Positions 6,662 through 8,028 of a stretch of 8,028 nucleotides of DNA are shown here, piece by piece. The notes under the pieces were generated by a model that worked only from the letters and a program-made list of their open reading frames with translations, made no database searches and was not told where the DNA came from. The position numbers were made by a program, and so were the translations under genes. The stretch is from an uncultured Lachnospiraceae bacterium (GTDB lineage: Bacteria > Bacillota > Clostridia > Lachnospirales > Lachnospiraceae), in the NCBI GenBank assembly GCA_947177925.1, contig CAMWWJ010000152.1, positions 1 to 8,028 of the forward strand, written 5' to 3'. Every line of letters starts with the position of its first letter. The first letter of the stretch is position 1.

Positions 6662-6678
6662 CCTGCTCCTAATATTTT

Positions 6679-7611
6679 TTATTCATTTCTGCAAAAATGT
6701 ATTAACTGCAACAATGCTTCTTGTTCCTCACTAGATATTTGATCTATGATAGACATAAGTGGATCATTATATATAATCTGTTTATTCTTAATAAACAATT
6801 TCAATAAGATAAAGACTAAATGCGACCACAATTCCGCAAGATTTTCTATACTTTGACTCACTTCCATAAGATTAACACCATAGTCTTTGCTCAAATTTTT
6901 TAAAAAGTTTGCATACCCATAACGATATCTAGACATATTCTTCATTTTCGTCAAAATCATATTGCCATAATAATTATTATCTGCCACATGCTGATCAGCA
7001 ACATCCATACTTAAAAGACCTATGCTGAAATTTTTATAGGCCTTTTTAATCGTTCCTTCATATTTTTCTAAAAAGAATAACATTTGTTTTTTTATCTCGT
7101 ATAGCTCCATATTCTTTTGATAAATATTTACTAAGCTAACACTATCAAAATTCTGATATGCCTTTTCACATATAAATTCATAATTCTTTATGCCAAAAAA
7201 CTCATCTTGACATATAAATCTATTATCTTTTGTATCTGTAATTACATACACATGTCTAAAATTTCGTTTGTGGTAAAACATCGTCCAAGGGCAATGATAT
7301 ACATCACTCCATATCATTAGTGATTTTCCCGCCTGAAGTAACTCCTTGCATTTATATAATGACGGATTATGTAGCAATTCTATCTTTAAAAAAGTCTTAT
7401 TATTAAGTATCCAATAACTACCACCACCCCACTTTCCATCCCATCTATTAACAATGCGACTTCCCACATCATTTTTTGTTAAATTCTTAACATCATAATC
7501 AAAACCCAAATATGGAATATAAAGATACGAAGTATCTTTTATTCCTTCCATATTGGATATTAGATTTAATGCTACAAGAAAACAATCTTTTATAAAGTTA
7601 TCTTTGTACAT
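6679..7611 (-). CDS. BtrH-like acyltransferase (papain/C39-type fold)
   Basis: This 310-aa protein resembles the N-terminal domain of butirosin protein BtrH, which moves an acyl chain from a carrier protein to an aminoglycoside amine. Landmarks are C10 in KDCFLVALN near the N-terminus, the strand LMIWSDVYHCPW (98-109), H120 in FRHVYVITD, and D136 in CQDEFFG (134-140). These match the Cys, His and Asp of a papain-like fold. Residues from about 165 on are mostly predicted helical, without clear motifs, and there is no signal peptide. The ATG at 7609-7611 is chosen because AAAGAGG lies 6 bases upstream; a TTG 8 codons earlier has no ribosome binding site. Together with the ligase and carrier protein downstream this makes a plausible activate-load-transfer set. 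The acceptor is unknown. The family call rests on motif spacing that I recognise rather than on an alignment, and a cysteine protease-like or amide-forming role remains possible. Confidence 0.65.
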   Translation of the reverse strand: MYKDNFIKDCFLVALNLISNMEGIKDTSYLYIPYLGFDYDVKNLTKNDVGSRIVNRWDGKWGGGSYWILNNKTFLKIELLHNPSLYKCKELLQAGKSLMIWSDVYHCPWTMFYHKRNFRHVYVITDTKDNRFICQDEFFGIKNYEFICEKAYQNFDSVSLVNIYQKNMELYEIKKQMLFFLEKYEGTIKKAYKNFSIGLLSMDVADQHVADNNYYGNMILTKMKNMSRYRYGYANFLKNLSKDYGVNLMEVSQSIENLAELWSHLVFILLKLFIKNKQIIYNDPLMSIIDQISSEEQEALLQLIHFCRNE

Positions 7612-7643
7612 GCAATACCTCTTTCTTAATCGCAAAACACCGG

Positions 7644-8028
7644 TTATTTCTTTTTAGCAAGAATAAGATAGCTAGTGTGAATATGAAGTGTTCCATGATC
7701 ATGTTTTTCCTTTAGTAAAATAACGTCCATCAATTTATAGTTTTCAAATTCTTCTCTAATACTTTCTTCAGAATAATAGTGCTTAGTAACACCACGGGTA
7801 TTTAAAAATGTATCTGTCTCTATCTTTTGTCCATGGCCATAATCAACGTCCTGCTTTGCTGCAACACTAACGGCAAGTATTCCATTTTTGCTTAGTATTT
7901 TATTACATTCATCTAAAATCTTTTTTCTTTCTTTTTCATTAAATAAATGCAATATAAAATTCCCAAAAATAATATCAAAAGTGCCATTTATAGAAGACAA
8001 ATTTCTTATATCGGCATTAATATATTCT
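7644..8028 (-). CDS. TehB-like class I SAM methyltransferase, N-terminus outside window
   Basis: The visible 127 residues are the C-terminal part of a class I SAM-dependent methyltransferase; the reading frame stays open to the window edge, so the start and the glycine-rich SAM motif I lie beyond it. Seen here are the acidic ADIRNL segment, the motif FDIIFGNFILHLFNEKERKKIL, the strand GILAVSVAA, and the C-terminal YSEESIREEF followed by a His-rich segment (HDHGTLHIHTSYLILAKK), an order that resembles TehB-like methyltransferases. An in-frame TTG at 7998-8000 is internal to the domain and not the start. It ends 32 bases before the BtrH-like ATG, so the two are probably co-transcribed. Its substrate cannot be inferred; it might methylate a small molecule of the same pathway. 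Confidence 0.75.
   Translation of the reverse strand, partial: EYINADIRNLSSINGTFDIIFGNFILHLFNEKERKKILDECNKILSKNGILAVSVAAKQDVDYGHGQKIETDTFLNTRGVTKHYYSEESIREEFENYKLMDVILLKEKHDHGTLHIHTSYLILAKKK

Larger units (their letters stand above)
6256..6678. other. Gene-free, GC-rich interval inside the cluster; candidate structured RNA or mobile-element remnant
   Basis: This stretch separates the BtrH-like gene from the ligase and holds no believable complete gene. Its base composition stands out: I count 94 G or C in the 190 bases 6401-6590 (about 49%), while the flanking genes are near 30%. The minus strand is G- and purine-rich there. The pentamer GGACG occurs four times on the minus strand (plus-strand positions 6413, 6509, 6533, 6629). 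Several complementary segments are listed separately, and the left end carries a small hairpin (6290-6304). In frame with the BtrH-like stop, 38 further codons stay open (6565-6678; GAGKRPLKSAVAGRK and so on) before a TAG. I read this as either a noncoding RNA or the decayed end of a transposon, perhaps IS200/IS605-like because of the end hairpin, but I do not recognise a family. A promoter for the downstream operon could also lie here. Confidence 0.5.

Noticed and set aside
7612..7635. Eight-codon N-terminal extension of the BtrH-like protein from a TTG
   Set aside because: No ribosome binding site precedes the TTG, while the ATG at 7609-7611 has a well-spaced AAAGAGG.
1..8028. CRISPR array, tRNA or rRNA genes
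   Set aside because: No regularly spaced direct repeats and no cloverleaf or ribosomal RNA signature were seen on reading both strands.

Overview
The window looks like low-GC Firmicutes DNA, most likely from a clostridium or bacillus relative. The coding regions are AT-rich, ribosome binding sites are strong GGAGG types, and GTG and probably TTG starts occur. All nine supported genes lie on the minus strand and are read from position 8028 towards 1. I see no tRNA, rRNA, CRISPR array or intact insertion sequence.

In the order of transcription: (1) the C-terminal part of a TehB-like class I SAM methyltransferase, cut by the window edge; (2) a BtrH-like protein with a papain/C39-type Cys-His-Asp arrangement, a family known for moving acyl groups from a carrier protein to an acceptor; (3) a 426-base gene-free stretch of clearly higher GC with several complementary segments, either a structured RNA or the wreck of a mobile element; (4) an ANL-family AMP-forming acid ligase; (5) a stand-alone acyl/peptidyl carrier protein; (6) a homologue of E. 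coli Tam (trans-aconitate methyltransferase); (7, 8) a LeuD-like small and LeuC-like large subunit; (9, 10) a second LeuD-like/LeuC-like pair. About 170 bases downstream of the last gene hold no supported gene.

From the ligase onwards the genes are packed like one operon. The ligase and carrier genes overlap by 8 bases, the first LeuD/LeuC pair overlaps by 4 and the second pair by 8, and other gaps are 22 to 47 bases. This suggests one specialised pathway rather than leucine biosynthesis. No isopropylmalate synthase (leuA) or dehydrogenase (leuB) is present, and two complete dehydratase pairs are found beside a trans-aconitate-type methyltransferase.

My working model, which is inference, is as follows. 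The two [4Fe-4S] hydro-lyases make or isomerise an aconitate-like or alkyl-malate-like acid. The Tam homologue masks one carboxylate as a methyl ester. The ligase activates a carboxylate and loads it on the carrier protein. The BtrH-like protein transfers it to an amine or hydroxyl acceptor made by genes outside the window. I do not know a described pathway with this gene set.
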